Notes: generated by a model from the sequence alone, not told the origin. 64,000 nucleotides of DNA from Paracoccaceae bacterium (GCA_006226775.1 SBGD01000061.1:1-64000); one strand, 5' to 3'; shown: positions 34,928-44,298, counted from the stretch's first letter. A program made the numbers and translations.

Positions 34928-35934
34928 ACCGATTTCCCCTTGAAAAGCCCCGTGGGCTTGACCAGCAGCACGATCACCAGGATCACGAAGCTGACCGCGA
35001 ACTTGTAATCGGTGCCCAGCAGTTGCAGCAGCCCCTCGGGCTCCATCCCCGCGGGCATCGCGTATTCGGCGACCTTCTTCCAGGCATAGGTGATGCCGAC
35101 CTCGGAAAACGCGATCACGAAACCCCCGGCGATGGCGCCCAGCGGCGAGCCGAGGCCACCGACGATGGCGCTGGCAAAGACCGGCAGCAGAAGCTGGAAA
35201 TAGGTGAAGGGCTTGAAGGTCTTGTCCAGCCCGTAGAGCGTGCCGGCGATGGTCGCCAGCGCCGCCACGATCAGCCAGGTGATCATCACCACCCGCTCGG
35301 GGTTGATGCCGGAAAGCAGCGCCAGGTCCTCGTTGTCGGAATAGGCGCGCATCGACTTGCCGGTCCGCGTGCGGTTGAGGAACCAGAACAGCAGCGCCAC
35401 GGTGATCACCGCCGTCACCACGGTCAAGCCCTGGGTGGTGCGGATCCCGAGCCCCTCTTCGAGGCCGGTCATCTCCTTGAAGGTGCGCACCGAGATGATG
35501 AAGCGCTCGCCATCGGCAAAGCGCTGGTCATCGACGCCGATGATGAAGCGCACCAGGCCATTGTAGACGAACATCACCCCCATCGAGACGATCACCAGGA
35601 TCACCGGCTGGACCTTCTGCGCGCGGTAGAAGCGATAGACCGCGCGGTCGGTCAGCAGCACCAGCGCCATGCAGCCCAGGATGCCGAAGGGCAGGGCCAG
35701 AAGTGCGGTGGGCAGCGGCCCGAGGCTCACCCCCCAGCTTTGCAGCAGCCAGGTCACCAGGATGGTGACCATGGTGCCGAAGGCCATGGTATCGCCATGG
35801 GCGAAGTTGGAAAACCGCAGGATGCCGTAGATCAGCGTCACCCCCAGCGCGCCCAGCGCCAGCTGCGCGCCATAGGAAATGGCGGGGATCAGGACGAAAT
35901 TGGAAAGCGCCACGATGGCGTTGAGAAGATCCAT
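34924..35934 (-). CDS. livH: Branched-chain amino acid ABC transporter permease LivH
   Basis: The 336-residue inner-membrane permease pairs with LivM. The hallmark GALGVTLIYGILRFSNFAHGD lies at residues 28-48, and the ATPase-contact loop GKSMRAYSDNEDLALLSGIN is mid-protein. About eight membrane segments are visible. Its start codon overlaps by one base the stop of the methyltransferase gene inserted upstream, so translation of the two is coupled. Confidence 0.93.
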   Translation of the reverse strand: MDLLNAIVALSNFVLIPAISYGAQLALGALGVTLIYGILRFSNFAHGDTMAFGTMVTILVTWLLQSWGVSLGPLPTALLALPFGILGCMALVLLTDRAVYRFYRAQKVQPVILVIVSMGVMFVYNGLVRFIIGVDDQRFADGERFIISVRTFKEMTGLEEGLGIRTTQGLTVVTAVITVALLFWFLNRTRTGKSMRAYSDNEDLALLSGINPERVVMITWLIVAALATIAGTLYGLDKTFKPFTYFQLLLPVFASAIVGGLGSPLGAIAGGFVIAFSEVGITYAWKKVAEYAMPAGMEPEGLLQLLGTDYKFAVSFVILVIVLLVKPTGLFKGKSV

Positions 35935-36929
35935 CAGGCGGCTCCGGTTGGCAGGGGGCGCGCGGCGCCGGGCGGGTCGGTCACCATCGCGGTGGTGCCG
36001 GCATCGGTCTGGCTGCGCGCAGGCCCCGAACGCGCCAGCCAGTCGCGCAGCCGCCCGAAGCGGCGCGGGCGGCGGCCGACGATGGTCATCGCCCCCCTGC
36101 GCGATTGGCAGAAGGCATCGCCGCTGGGCACATAGATCGCATCCGGCCGCAAGGGCGAGGCCTTGGGCGCGAAACAGCGCGAGAACACCACCTCACCGCC
36201 CGCGGCCTCGACCGCGCGGGTCAGGCTCTCGGGCGTGAAGAAGATGGTATGCGGATCGTGCTGGCCGTTCAGGTAGAGATAGCTCAGCCCGCCCTGCGGC
36301 ACCTCGATCAGCAGGTGACCGCCGGGTTTCAGGCTCTCGATCAGCCGGCGCAGGTTGGGGATCAGGTCCTCGATCGTCAGGTGCTCGACCGCATGCGAGG
36401 CGACGACCGCGTTGAACTTGCCGCGCGGCAGATCCTCGACCGCCTTGAACCGGCGCGCGCCGATATGGCTGAGGTATTTCTGGCTGTCCTCGTCGGGTTC
36501 GAGCGCCGCGCGCTCGGTCGCCTGCGAGACATGCAGCAGATAGCCCGGCCCGCTGCCGAAATCGAGCAGGCTCTTGACCGGGTTGCCCAGCTCCTCGAGG
36601 ATCGAGAGCTGGCGCTTGGCGCGGTTGAAATAGCGCCGCAGCCGCGGGCTTTTCTCGCGCTTCTCGTCGGAGAAATAGACCTTGGGGTCGATCTGCCGGT
36701 CGCCGCGGTTGGTGCGCGAATACTGCTGCTCGTAATAGCCCTCGAGCAGGGCGCGCGCCCCGGCCACGAACCCCAGCCCGCAATGCGAGCAATAGCGGAT
36801 CTTGCAGGCGGCAAAGAGCGGCTCCTCGGAGGGATAGAGGCTCTGGTGGGTGACGCTCGCCTGCCCGCAGACCACGCAGGGATCGGGCGCGGCAAGCGGG
36901 TCGAAGGCGGTAATCTTCTTAGAACACAT
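35934..36929 (-). CDS. Zinc-ribbon class I SAM-dependent methyltransferase
   Basis: The 331-residue protein starts with a Cys-rich domain (CVVCG at residues 18-22, and CKIRYCSHCGLGF near residue 50), likely a zinc ribbon. A Rossmann methyltransferase domain follows with SAM motif LLDFGSGPGYLL, an acidic AALEPDED motif, SHAVEHL and PGGHLLIEVP. ATG 36929 is preferred over a frame start at 37007. Related proteins methylate sugars or small molecules in polysaccharide and secondary metabolism. Its presence between livF and livH, with a one-base overlap to livH, is unusual: liv operons rarely contain a methyltransferase. The substrate is unknown; it might be linked to the compound transported. Confidence 0.82.
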   Translation of the reverse strand: MCSKKITAFDPLAAPDPCVVCGQASVTHQSLYPSEEPLFAACKIRYCSHCGLGFVAGARALLEGYYEQQYSRTNRGDRQIDPKVYFSDEKREKSPRLRRYFNRAKRQLSILEELGNPVKSLLDFGSGPGYLLHVSQATERAALEPDEDSQKYLSHIGARRFKAVEDLPRGKFNAVVASHAVEHLTIEDLIPNLRRLIESLKPGGHLLIEVPQGGLSYLYLNGQHDPHTIFFTPESLTRAVEAAGGEVVFSRCFAPKASPLRPDAIYVPSGDAFCQSRRGAMTIVGRRPRRFGRLRDWLARSGPARSQTDAGTTAMVTDPPGAARPLPTGAA

Positions 36930-37003
36930 GAGGCCGAAATCCCGGGTTGGGGTGGCGTGAAACCGGTGCGTGTGGCGGGCAGAGGGCTGGCGTGTGGCGC
37001 ATC

Positions 37004-37717
37004 TCACCCCCCCAGGAAGCTCTGGCGCACCTCGGGATCGGCCAGCAGTTCCTCGCCGGTCCCGGTATGGGCATTGCGCCCCTGCACCAGCACATAGCCC
37101 TTGTCGGCAATGGCCAGCGCCTGGCGCGCGTTCTGTTCCACCATCAGGATCGAGATGCCGGTGCGCGCCACCTCGATGATGCGGTCGAACAATTCGTCCA
37201 TCACGATGGGCGACACCCCGGCGGTCGGCTCGTCGAGCATCAGCACCTGCGGCCGGGTCATCAGCGCCCGGCCCACCGCCACCTGCTGGCGCTGGCCGCC
37301 GGAGAGCTCGCCCGCCGCCTGGCGGCGCTTTTCCTTGAGGATGGGAAACAGGTCATAGACCTGCGCCATGGTGCCGGAAATGTCGTCGGCGCGGATGAAG
37401 GCGCCCATCTCGAGGTTTTCCTCCACCGTCAACGAGGTGAAGATGTTCGAGGTCTGCGGCACGAAGCCCATGCCGCGCGCCACCCGGTCCTGCGGGCTGA
37501 GTGCGGTGATGTCCTGTCCGTCCAGACGCACCGCGCCCGAGCGTACGTCGAGCATGCCGAAGACCGCCTTCATCGCCGTCGACTTGCCCGCGCCATTGGG
37601 CCCGACGATCACCGCGATCTGGCCCTTGTCGACCGCAATGGTGCATTCGTGCAGGATATCCGGCCCCTTGCCATAGCCGCCGGTCATGGCATCGCCGATC
37701 AGGAATGGTTCAGCCAA
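37004..37717 (-). CDS. livF: Branched-chain amino acid ABC transporter ATPase LivF
   Basis: This 237-residue cytoplasmic ATPase works with LivG. Walker A is VGPNGAGKST, the signature is LSGGQRQQVAVGRAL, and Walker B is VLMLDEPTAGVSP followed by MVEQNARQAL. A TTG start at 37717 (translating as MAEPFLIGDAMTGGYGKG) is chosen: it has AAGGGG about eight bases upstream and gives the normal LivF N-terminus. ATG 37687 would lose conserved residues, and the frame to 37765 is not supported. A possible 43-codon ORF bridges it to livG. Confidence 0.9.
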   Translation of the reverse strand: MAEPFLIGDAMTGGYGKGPDILHECTIAVDKGQIAVIVGPNGAGKSTAMKAVFGMLDVRSGAVRLDGQDITALSPQDRVARGMGFVPQTSNIFTSLTVEENLEMGAFIRADDISGTMAQVYDLFPILKEKRRQAAGELSGGQRQQVAVGRALMTRPQVLMLDEPTAGVSPIVMDELFDRIIEVARTGISILMVEQNARQALAIADKGYVLVQGRNAHTGTGEELLADPEVRQSFLGG

Positions 37718-37841
37718 GCGCCAGCCCCTTCTTCTCGTTGAAAATTCGCCTCTCGACGGATCCACCGATCAGCCCGTCGAACGGCCCGGTGCCCGCCGCG
37801 AAGAAAGCCCGCAAGGGCTTGATGAGCCGCGCCCGCGTCAC
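37710..37841 (-). CDS. Possible 43-residue protein coupling livG to livF
   Basis: A GTG at 37841 overlaps the livG stop (GTGA), and the 44-codon frame ends eight bases inside livF, after its TTG start. It encodes a basic start (MTRARLIKPLRAFFAAG), then TGPFDGLIGGSVERRIF and a short basic end. Exact coupling on both sides and the absence of other sequence in the 120-base gap argue for a real gene, or at least for a translated linker. There is no clear membrane segment, and I recognise no family. Confidence 0.4.
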   Translation of the reverse strand: MTRARLIKPLRAFFAAGTGPFDGLIGGSVERRIFNEKKGLALG

Positions 37842-38614
37842 GCCGTTTCCTTGTTCTTCAGCCCGGTGCCGAGATAGGCCTCGATCACCTGCTCGTTGGC
37901 CTTGATCTCGTCGATCGTGCCCTGCGCCAGCTTCTTGCCCTCGGCCATGACGATCACCGGATCGCAGAGCCGGGCGATGAAATCCATGTCGTGCTCGATC
38001 ACGCAGAAGGTATAGCCGCGCTCGGTATTGAGCCGCTGGATGGCGTCGGCGATGGTATTGAGCAATGTCCGGTTCACCCCGGCGCCCACCTCGTCGAGAA
38101 AGACGATTCGCGCGTTGACCATCATGGTGCGGCCCAGCTCCAGCAGCTTCTTCTGGCCGCCGGAAATGGCCCCCGCCGGATGATCGGCCAGGTGCTCGAC
38201 GGTCAGGAATTCCAGCACCTCGTCGGCGCGCGCGCGCAGGGCGCGTTCCTCCTCGGCGATGCGCTTGCGTCCGAACCAGGTGTTCCACAGCACCTCGCCC
38301 GATTGGCCCGGCGGCACCATCATCAGGTTCTCGCGGCAGGTCATCGAGGAAAATTCATGCGCGATCTGGAAGGTGCGCAGCAGCCCCTTGGAAAACAGCA
38401 CATGCGGCGGCAGGCCGGTGATCTCCTCGTCTTCCATGAAGACCCGGCCCGAGGTTGGTGGAAGAACGCCCGCGATCACGTTGAAAAGCGTGGTCTTTCC
38501 CGCGCCGTTGGGGCCGACCAGCGCGGTGATCGAGCCCTTGGCGATCTCCAGCGTGGCGCCGTCGACGGCGTGAAACCCGCCGAAATGGCGGTGCAGGTTG
38601 TCTACGCGGATCAC
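37838..38614 (-). CDS. livG: Branched-chain amino acid ABC transporter ATPase LivG
   Basis: The 258-residue ATPase starts at GTG 38614 (MIRVDNLHRHFGGFHAVDGA), preceded by AAGGGGGG. Walker A is VGPNGAGKTTLFNVIAG, the signature AISGGQKKLLELGRTMM is of the LivG type, and Walker B is IVFLDEVGAGVN followed by VIEHDMDFIA. It lies 97 bases after livK, with a nine-base hairpin between. Together with LivF it energises LivHM. Confidence 0.93.
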   Translation of the reverse strand: MIRVDNLHRHFGGFHAVDGATLEIAKGSITALVGPNGAGKTTLFNVIAGVLPPTSGRVFMEDEEITGLPPHVLFSKGLLRTFQIAHEFSSMTCRENLMMVPPGQSGEVLWNTWFGRKRIAEEERALRARADEVLEFLTVEHLADHPAGAISGGQKKLLELGRTMMVNARIVFLDEVGAGVNRTLLNTIADAIQRLNTERGYTFCVIEHDMDFIARLCDPVIVMAEGKKLAQGTIDEIKANEQVIEAYLGTGLKNKETA

Positions 38615-38661
38615 GTCTGGCCCCCCTTGGCGTCGTCAGCGACGCTCTTTTGTATGGGGAA

Positions 38662-38685
38662 ACAGCCCGGGTCAAGCCGGGCTGT
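38662..38685 (-). promoter_or_regulatory. Intercistronic hairpin livK-livG
   Basis: ACAGCCCGG (38662-38670) pairs perfectly with CCGGGCTGT (38677-38685) over a six-base loop, followed on the minus strand by TTTCCCC. It lies downstream of the binding-protein gene and probably limits transcription or decay into livGFHM, like the aglE-aglF hairpin. Confidence 0.55.
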
Positions 38686-38711
38686 CTCCGATATGTCGTC
38701 AGAGGGGGCGC

Positions 38712-39908
38712 TCAGCGATAGCCGAGTTCCACCAGTTGACCGTCCTTCATCTCCATCTCGACATAGCCGCCCGAGGCTTCGCCCGGTTCGACCAGTTCGA
38801 CCGAGCTGGCGCCGACATAGTCGATGTCGCCACCCGCGGCGATGATCTCCAGCGCCTTGCCCAGTTCGCCGACATGGATCGGCTCGCCCGGCGCATTGGC
38901 CAGTTCCATCACCTTGGCCGCGGTATCCGCGCCCTTGGTCGAGCCTGCCGCCGCCATCGACAGCAGGATCAGCGCCATGGAATCGTAGCCTTCGCGCGAA
39001 TAGACCCCGGTGCCGTCGAACCCGGCCTTCTCGGCCATCTCGAGGAAGACCGCGGCGCGTTCGTTCTCGACGCTGGGGTTCTGGCCGAAGCTGCCGTCGA
39101 TATCGGCGCCGAAGTTCTCTTCCAGCGCGGTGCCGATCATGCCGTCGGGCAGCACGAAGGTGTCGAAGGCACCGGTGTCGAGTGCGGCCTGGATCACGCC
39201 CGAGCCGCCTTGGTCGACATAGCCGATCACCACCAGCGCCTCGCCGCCCGCCGAGGCGAGCGAGCCGACCTCGGCGGAGTAATCCGCCTTGCCGTCCTCA
39301 TGCGCCACCGAAAGCGTCACCGTGCCGCCGGCCTTCTCGAAGGCCGCCTGGAAGCTGTCGGCCAGGCCCGAGCCGTAGTCGTTGTTGGTATAGGTCACCG
39401 CCACCTCGGACATGCCGCGCTCGCGGATGATCTGGGCCATGACCTCGCCCTGGCGCGCATCCGAGGGCGCCATGCGGAAGAACAACCCGTTGTCTTCCTG
39501 CGTCGACAGGCCCGGCGAGGTGGCCGAGGCCGAGATCTGCATGATGCCGTTGGGCATCGAGACGTTGGTCAGGATCGCGCCGGTGGTGCCCGAGCACATG
39601 GCGCCGAAGATCGCCGCCACCCCGTCCGAGGTGACAAGGCGTTCCGCCGCCGCGGTGCCGGCCGCGGCATCGACGCAGGTCGAGTCGGCGCGCACGCCCT
39701 CGATCATCCGCCCGTCGAGAATGCCGCCGGCGGCATTGATCTCGGCCAGCGCCATCTCGGCGCCGCCCGCGATCGGCCCGGCCAGCGATTCCAGCGGGCC
39801 GGTAAAGCCGAGGATAATGCCGACCTTGATCGCCTCGGAATGGCTGGCCGCCTGGGCCGATACCGCTGCAAGGCCGGTCAAGGCCGTTGCCATAAGAAAC
39901 TTTTTCAT
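38712..39908 (-). CDS. livK: Branched-chain amino acid-type ABC transporter binding protein (LivK-like)
   Basis: This 398-residue periplasmic protein has a signal peptide (MKKFLMATALTGLAAVSAQA cleaved before ASHSE) and the LivJ/K-type receptor fold with KVGIILGFTGPLESLAGP at the mature start, DSTCVDAAAGTAAAERL and TNNDYGSGLADSF. ATG 39908 has GGGAGG six bases upstream; the in-frame TTG just before is not the start. Family members bind leucine-type amino acids, but also amides, urea or aromatic acids, so the ligand is uncertain. It heads the operon livK-livG-(orf)-livF-methyltransferase-livH-livM. Confidence 0.9.
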   Translation of the reverse strand: MKKFLMATALTGLAAVSAQAASHSEAIKVGIILGFTGPLESLAGPIAGGAEMALAEINAAGGILDGRMIEGVRADSTCVDAAAGTAAAERLVTSDGVAAIFGAMCSGTTGAILTNVSMPNGIMQISASATSPGLSTQEDNGLFFRMAPSDARQGEVMAQIIRERGMSEVAVTYTNNDYGSGLADSFQAAFEKAGGTVTLSVAHEDGKADYSAEVGSLASAGGEALVVIGYVDQGGSGVIQAALDTGAFDTFVLPDGMIGTALEENFGADIDGSFGQNPSVENERAAVFLEMAEKAGFDGTGVYSREGYDSMALILLSMAAAGSTKGADTAAKVMELANAPGEPIHVGELGKALEIIAAGGDIDYVGASSVELVEPGEASGGYVEMEMKDGQLVELGYR

Positions 39909-40080
39909 CAAGTGCCTCCCTGATTGGACATCTTATCCGGACGCCAGCCTAGGGCCTTGCCGATCCGAAGAAAAGCCCGATTGCCGCATGGTCAGCGGCT
40001 GGCGATCACGAAAACCGTCCGGCGCTGGAAGCGGCGCCATCGGGGGCTATGCTTTCAGGCAACCGAAACGGGAGTTCATC

Positions 40081-41172
40081 ATGCTGCGCTTGTGTCTCTG
40101 CTTCATCTTCGCCGCCTGCGCGGTCTCGGCCGAGCGGCTGGTGACCTCGGCCGGGCCGGTCGAGATCACCACCATGGTCCGCGGTCTCGACGAACCCTGG
40201 TCGGTCGGGTTCCTGCCCGGCGGCGGGCTGTTGATCACCGAGCGCGACGGGCGGTTGCTGCACGTGGCGCGCGACGGCGCCACCACCGCGGTCTCCGGGC
40301 TGCCCGAGGTGGCGGCCGTGGGCCAGGGCGGCTTGCTCGACGTGCTGGTGCCGCGCGATTTCGAGCAGCGGGGCGAGATCTTCCTGTCCTATGCCAGGCC
40401 CGAGGGACGCCGGGCGGGCACCGCCGTTCTGCGCGGCAGGCTCTCGGCGGACCGGGCGCGGCTGACCGAGGTGACGACGATCTTTGCGATGAAAGAGCCC
40501 ACCGGCGCCGGCCAGCACTTCGGCTCGCGCCTGGTCGAGGCGCGCGACGGCACGCTGTTCCTGACCATCGGCGACCGCGGCGACCGGCCCGCGGCACAGG
40601 ACCTGACGCGCCACAACGGCTCGGTCCTGCACCTGACCCGTGACGGCGCCCCGGCGCCGGACAATCCCGACCTCGGCGCCGGGGCCCTGCCGGAGATCTG
40701 GTCTTACGGCCACCGCAACCCGCAGGGTGCGGCACTGGATCTGCAAGGCAACCTCTGGGTCAACGAACACGGCGCGCGCGGCGGGGACGAGGTCAACCGC
40801 ATCGCCAGGGGCGGCAACTACGGCTGGCCGGTGATCGCCTACGGGCGGCATTACTCGGGCGCACGGATCGGCGAGGGCACGGCGAAACCCGGCATGGAGC
40901 AGCCGGAGTTCTACTGGGATCCCTCGATCGCACCTTCGGGCATGATGTTCTATTCCGGCAGGCTCTGGCCCGCCTGGCAGGGCGCGCTCTTTGTCGGATC
41001 GCTGAAGTTCGACTATATCGCCCGGCTGGACGGCACGCCGCTGACCGAGGTCGAGCAGTTGAAATCCGCCGATACCATCCGGGTGCGCGACATCCGCGAA
41101 GGCCCCGACGGCGCGATCTGGTTTCTCAGCGTCGGGCAGGGCGCGCTGTTGCGCATGGCGCCCGGCGACTGA
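40081..41172 (+). CDS. PQQ-dependent aldose sugar dehydrogenase (YliI/Asd-like)
   Basis: The 363-residue periplasmic protein has a short signal (MLRLCLCFIFAACAVSA) and the six-bladed beta-propeller of soluble glucose/sorbosone dehydrogenases. Typical segments are GLDEPWSVGFLPGGGLLITER, GQHFGSRLVEARDG, YGHRNPQGAALD and GGNYGWPVIAYGRHYSG. These enzymes oxidise aldoses with PQQ outside the inner membrane. A Cys at residue 13 in FAAC gives a weak lipobox, so lipid anchoring is possible. It is divergent from livK, with no obvious operon partner except the next small gene. Whether the strain makes PQQ is not visible here. Confidence 0.88.
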   Translation: MLRLCLCFIFAACAVSAERLVTSAGPVEITTMVRGLDEPWSVGFLPGGGLLITERDGRLLHVARDGATTAVSGLPEVAAVGQGGLLDVLVPRDFEQRGEIFLSYARPEGRRAGTAVLRGRLSADRARLTEVTTIFAMKEPTGAGQHFGSRLVEARDGTLFLTIGDRGDRPAAQDLTRHNGSVLHLTRDGAPAPDNPDLGAGALPEIWSYGHRNPQGAALDLQGNLWVNEHGARGGDEVNRIARGGNYGWPVIAYGRHYSGARIGEGTAKPGMEQPEFYWDPSIAPSGMMFYSGRLWPAWQGALFVGSLKFDYIARLDGTPLTEVEQLKSADTIRVRDIREGPDGAIWFLSVGQGALLRMAPGD

Positions 41173-41232
41173 AGCCTCTGGATCTGCGGCGCAAGACCCG
41201 GCACACTCCGGCCATATTCGGGAGTGATTGGC

Positions 41233-41652
41233 ATGACCTTCGTGATCCGTTGTCTGTTGGCCGCGGTGCTGGCCCTGGCGCCGCACTGGGCCGCGGCGCA
41301 GTCGAGCCAGGCGGTGTTCGACAACTACCTTGAACTGCGCGCGCGGCTCGACACGCTGATGAAGAACCGCGACATTGCCGAGGTCATGCCGGTCTTCGGC
41401 GACACCTCGTCCCCGGCGGACCTGGAAGCGCTGGAACAGCGGGTGCGCGGCATCTATCCGCAGGATTTCGAGAACGTGGCGCTGATCCGGCGGGCCGACC
41501 TGGAGCATGGCTTCCGGCAGGAGCTGCTCGCTTACTGGGTGGGGACGGCCTATATCTATGTCTACATGCTGCTGCATCAGCGCGACGACGCGCTGGTGGC
41601 GCTGGGCTTCAACTTCAACAGCGACTTCCACGACCTGAACGCCAAGTTCTGA
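41233..41652 (+). CDS. Small secreted protein of unknown function
   Basis: The 139-residue protein has a signal peptide (MTFVIRCLLAAVLALAPHWA, cleaved near AAA-QSS) and a mainly helical mature part with a FENVALIRRADLEHGFRQEL segment and a Tyr-rich YWVGTAYIYVYMLLH stretch. ATG 41233 is chosen for GGGAG eight bases upstream, rather than the GTG at 41224. I do not recognise a named family. It follows the sugar dehydrogenase by 60 bases on the same strand. Confidence 0.72.
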   Translation: MTFVIRCLLAAVLALAPHWAAAQSSQAVFDNYLELRARLDTLMKNRDIAEVMPVFGDTSSPADLEALEQRVRGIYPQDFENVALIRRADLEHGFRQELLAYWVGTAYIYVYMLLHQRDDALVALGFNFNSDFHDLNAKF

Positions 41653-41658
41653 GCGCGC

Positions 41659-41700
41659 CCGATCCATCGATGGATCGGTCCCGATCCGTTGACGGATCGG
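41659..41700. repeat. Tandem 20-base palindromes between convergent genes
   Basis: CCGATCCATCGATGGATCGG (41659-41678) is a perfect palindrome. After TC, CCGATCCGTTGACGGATCGG (41681-41700) is a second near-perfect one with a related sequence. They fill the gap between the convergent small secreted protein and the GlxA-type regulator, and can form two adjacent hairpins. No T-run follows. Confidence 0.7.
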
Positions 41701-41706
41701 CGCCGC

Positions 41707-42708
41707 TCAGACCGGTTCGCGGGTGCCCTGGCTGCCGCGCTCGCGGTAGGGCGTGGTGGCGTAATGCGCGCGGTAGCATTTCGAGAAATGCGAGGGCGAG
41801 GCAAAACCGCAGGCCAGCGCCACGTTGATCACGCTCATGTCGGTCTGCATCAGCAGGTTGCGCGCCTTTTCCAGCCTCAGTTCCATGTAATAGCGTTTCG
41901 GGCTGCGGTTGAGGTAGCGCCGGAACAGCCGTTCCAGCTGGCGGGTCGACATGCCCACCTCCTGCGCCAGGATCGAGGGGCTGATCGGCTCTTCGATATT
42001 GGCCTCCATCTTCTGGATCACCTGGGCCAGCTTGGGATGGCGCACGCCGATCCTTGTCGGCACCGACAGCCGCTGAGTGTCCTGGTCGGTGCGGATCGAG
42101 GAATAGATCATCTGGTCGGCCACCGCATTGGCCAGGTCCGGCCCGTGATCGTCCGCCAGCACCTTCAGCATCATGTCGATCGACGAGGTGCCCCCGGCGG
42201 TGGTGATCCGGTTGCCGTCAATGGCAAAGACCCGCTTGGTCAGCTGCACATCCTCGAATTCCTCGGCAAAGCTGTCGTGGTTTTCCCAGTGGATCGTCGC
42301 CTTCTTGCCATCCAGCAGCCCGGCGCGCGCCAGCGCATAGCTGCCGGTGCAGAGCCCGCCCACCTTGGGGCCCTTGCGCGCCTCGCGGCGCAGCCAGTTG
42401 AGCAGCTTCCTGGTGGTGGCGCGCTGGATCTCGATGCCGCCGCAGACCATGATGACGTCGTCGCGCCCCAACTCGTCGAGATCGCCCTCGAGCTTGAAGA
42501 CCGTTCCCGCCGAGGAGGTCTGGCTCTCGCCACCTTCGCCCAGCACGCGCCAGTCATAGAGCGTCTTGCCCGCCATGCGGTTGGCAATGCGCAGGCATTC
42601 CAGCGCCGCGGCAAAGGGCAGGAGCGAGAAATTCTCGAGCAGGACAAAGACGAAGCGGCGCGGCTTGCCGGTCCAGTTCACATCGATCTCGGCGGTACTT
42701 TGGTTCAT
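41707..42708 (-). CDS. GlxA-family transcription regulator (DJ-1/PfpI plus AraC)
   Basis: The 333-residue protein has an N-terminal class I glutamine amidotransferase-like domain (about residues 17-190), with the nucleophile-elbow Cys120 in [16 protein letters not shown]-terminal AraC-type DNA-binding domain (about 225-325) has two helix-turn-helix units, the second in [20 protein letters not shown]. Relatives GbdR, CdhR and ArgR activate catabolism of glycine betaine, carnitine or arginine in response to the substrate. A GbdR/CdhR-like role would fit the one-carbon cluster at 0.9-3.9 kb, but the two are 38 kb apart. It is divergent from DAHP synthase. Confidence 0.87.
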   Translation of the reverse strand: MNQSTAEIDVNWTGKPRRFVFVLLENFSLLPFAAALECLRIANRMAGKTLYDWRVLGEGGESQTSSAGTVFKLEGDLDELGRDDVIMVCGGIEIQRATTRKLLNWLRREARKGPKVGGLCTGSYALARAGLLDGKKATIHWENHDSFAEEFEDVQLTKRVFAIDGNRITTAGGTSSIDMMLKVLADDHGPDLANAVADQMIYSSIRTDQDTQRLSVPTRIGVRHPKLAQVIQKMEANIEEPISPSILAQEVGMSTRQLERLFRRYLNRSPKRYYMELRLEKARNLLMQTDMSVINVALACGFASPSHFSKCYRAHYATTPYRERGSQGTREPV

Positions 42709-42903
42709 GCGTGCCGGACCCTTTTGCCTGAGGTCTCTTTTCGACTCGGCCCATGTCGCAAACGGGCAGGTCGCGCCAGTTGGACCCAAGCCCCGCACGA
42801 GGTCAAGTCCCGTGGATTTCGCGTCTGGCCACTTCGGGTGCTCTTGGCTATAAGCGGGCCCGTACATGGCCCCGGCCGATACCGCAAACACCGGAGAGAG
42901 ACG

Positions 42904-44274
42904 ATGAGCGAGTGGCAAAAATCCGACTGGCGCAACAAGCCCCGGGTTCAGATGCCCGATTATACCGATGCGGAGGCGCTGAAGGCCGTCGAGGCCCAGT
43001 TGACCCGATATCCGCCGCTCGTCTTTGCCGGCGAAGCGCGGACGCTGAAGGAACGGTTGGGCGAGGCGGCGCGTGGCGAGGCCTTCCTGCTGCAGGGCGG
43101 CGATTGCGCCGAGAGCTTCGAGCAGTTCAGCGCCGACGGCATCCGCGACACCTTCAAGGTGATGCTGCAGATGGCGATGGTGCTGACCTTCGGCGCCAAG
43201 GTGCCGGTGGTCAAGGTGGGCCGCATGGCCGGCCAGTTCGCCAAGCCGCGCTCTGCGCCGACCGAAGTCAAGGATGGCCAGGAGCTGCCCAGCTACCGCG
43301 GCGACATCATCAACGAGCTCGAGTTCACGCCCGAGAGCCGCAGCCCCGATCCGCAGAAGATGCTGCAGGCCTATACCCAGGCGGCGGCGACGCTGAACCT
43401 GCTGCGCGCCTTTTCGACCGGCGGCTATGCCGACGTCCACAAGGTCCACCAGTGGACGCTGGGCTTCACCGACCGTGAAGAGAGCGAGAAATACCGCGAG
43501 ATGGCCGGCCGCATCACCGATGCGCTGGAGTTCATGACCGCCGCCGGCGTGACCTCGGACAACAATCACGCGCTGCACACGGTGGATTTCTACACCAGCC
43601 ACGAAAGCCTGCTGCTGGAATACGAAGAGGCGCTGACGCGGCTCGATTCCACCTCGGGCAAATGGCTGGCGGGCTCGGGCCACATGATCTGGATCGGCGA
43701 CCGCACCCGGCAGCCGGACGGCGCGCATGTGGAATTCGCCCGCGGCGTGCTCAACCCGATCGGGCTGAAATGCGGGCCGACCACCACGGCCGAAGACCTC
43801 AAGGTGCTGATGGAAAAGCTCAATCCGCGCAACGAGGCCGGGCGCCTGACGCTGATCGCGCGCTTTGGCGCGGGCTCGGTGGGCGATCACCTGCCGCGGC
43901 TGATCAAGACGGTCCAGGACGAGGGCGCCAACGTGGTCTGGTCCTGCGATCCGATGCACGGCAATACCATCAAGTCGGCCACCGGCTACAAGACCCGGCC
44001 GTTCGATTCAGTGCTGCGCGAGGTCAAGGAATTCTTCGCCATCCATGCGGCCGAGGGCACCATCCCCGGCGGCGTGCATTTCGAGATGACCGGCCAGGAC
44101 GTGACCGAATGCACCGGTGGCGTGCGCGCGGTGACCGAAGAGAACCTGTCGGACCGCTACCACACCGCCTGCGACCCGCGGCTCAATGCCTCGCAGTCGC
44201 TGGAACTGGCCTTCCTGGTGGCCGAGGAACTGGTGGCGCGGCGCGATGGCGGGGCCTCGAGCCTCGCGGTCTGA
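42904..44274 (+). CDS. Class II 3-deoxy-7-phosphoheptulonate (DAHP) synthase
   Basis: This 456-residue enzyme condenses phosphoenolpyruvate and erythrose 4-phosphate, the entry step of the shikimate pathway. It is the plant-like class II type: [11 protein letters not shown] start, [44 protein letters not shown] and CDPMHGNT motifs. GGAGAG precedes ATG 42904; the much longer upstream open frame crosses the divergent regulator and is not used. Feedback control by aromatic compounds is common in this class but cannot be read here. A clear terminator follows. Confidence 0.96.
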   Translation: MSEWQKSDWRNKPRVQMPDYTDAEALKAVEAQLTRYPPLVFAGEARTLKERLGEAARGEAFLLQGGDCAESFEQFSADGIRDTFKVMLQMAMVLTFGAKVPVVKVGRMAGQFAKPRSAPTEVKDGQELPSYRGDIINELEFTPESRSPDPQKMLQAYTQAAATLNLLRAFSTGGYADVHKVHQWTLGFTDREESEKYREMAGRITDALEFMTAAGVTSDNNHALHTVDFYTSHESLLLEYEEALTRLDSTSGKWLAGSGHMIWIGDRTRQPDGAHVEFARGVLNPIGLKCGPTTTAEDLKVLMEKLNPRNEAGRLTLIARFGAGSVGDHLPRLIKTVQDEGANVVWSCDPMHGNTIKSATGYKTRPFDSVLREVKEFFAIHAAEGTIPGGVHFEMTGQDVTECTGGVRAVTEENLSDRYHTACDPRLNASQSLELAFLVAEELVARRDGGASSLAV

Positions 44275-44298
44275 GCCGGATCTTGGCTTGAAACAGAG

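Noticed and set aside
41689-44274. An 861-codon frame reading into DAHP synthase
   Set aside because: The first 405 codons are antisense to the GlxA-type regulator; the enzyme begins at 42904.
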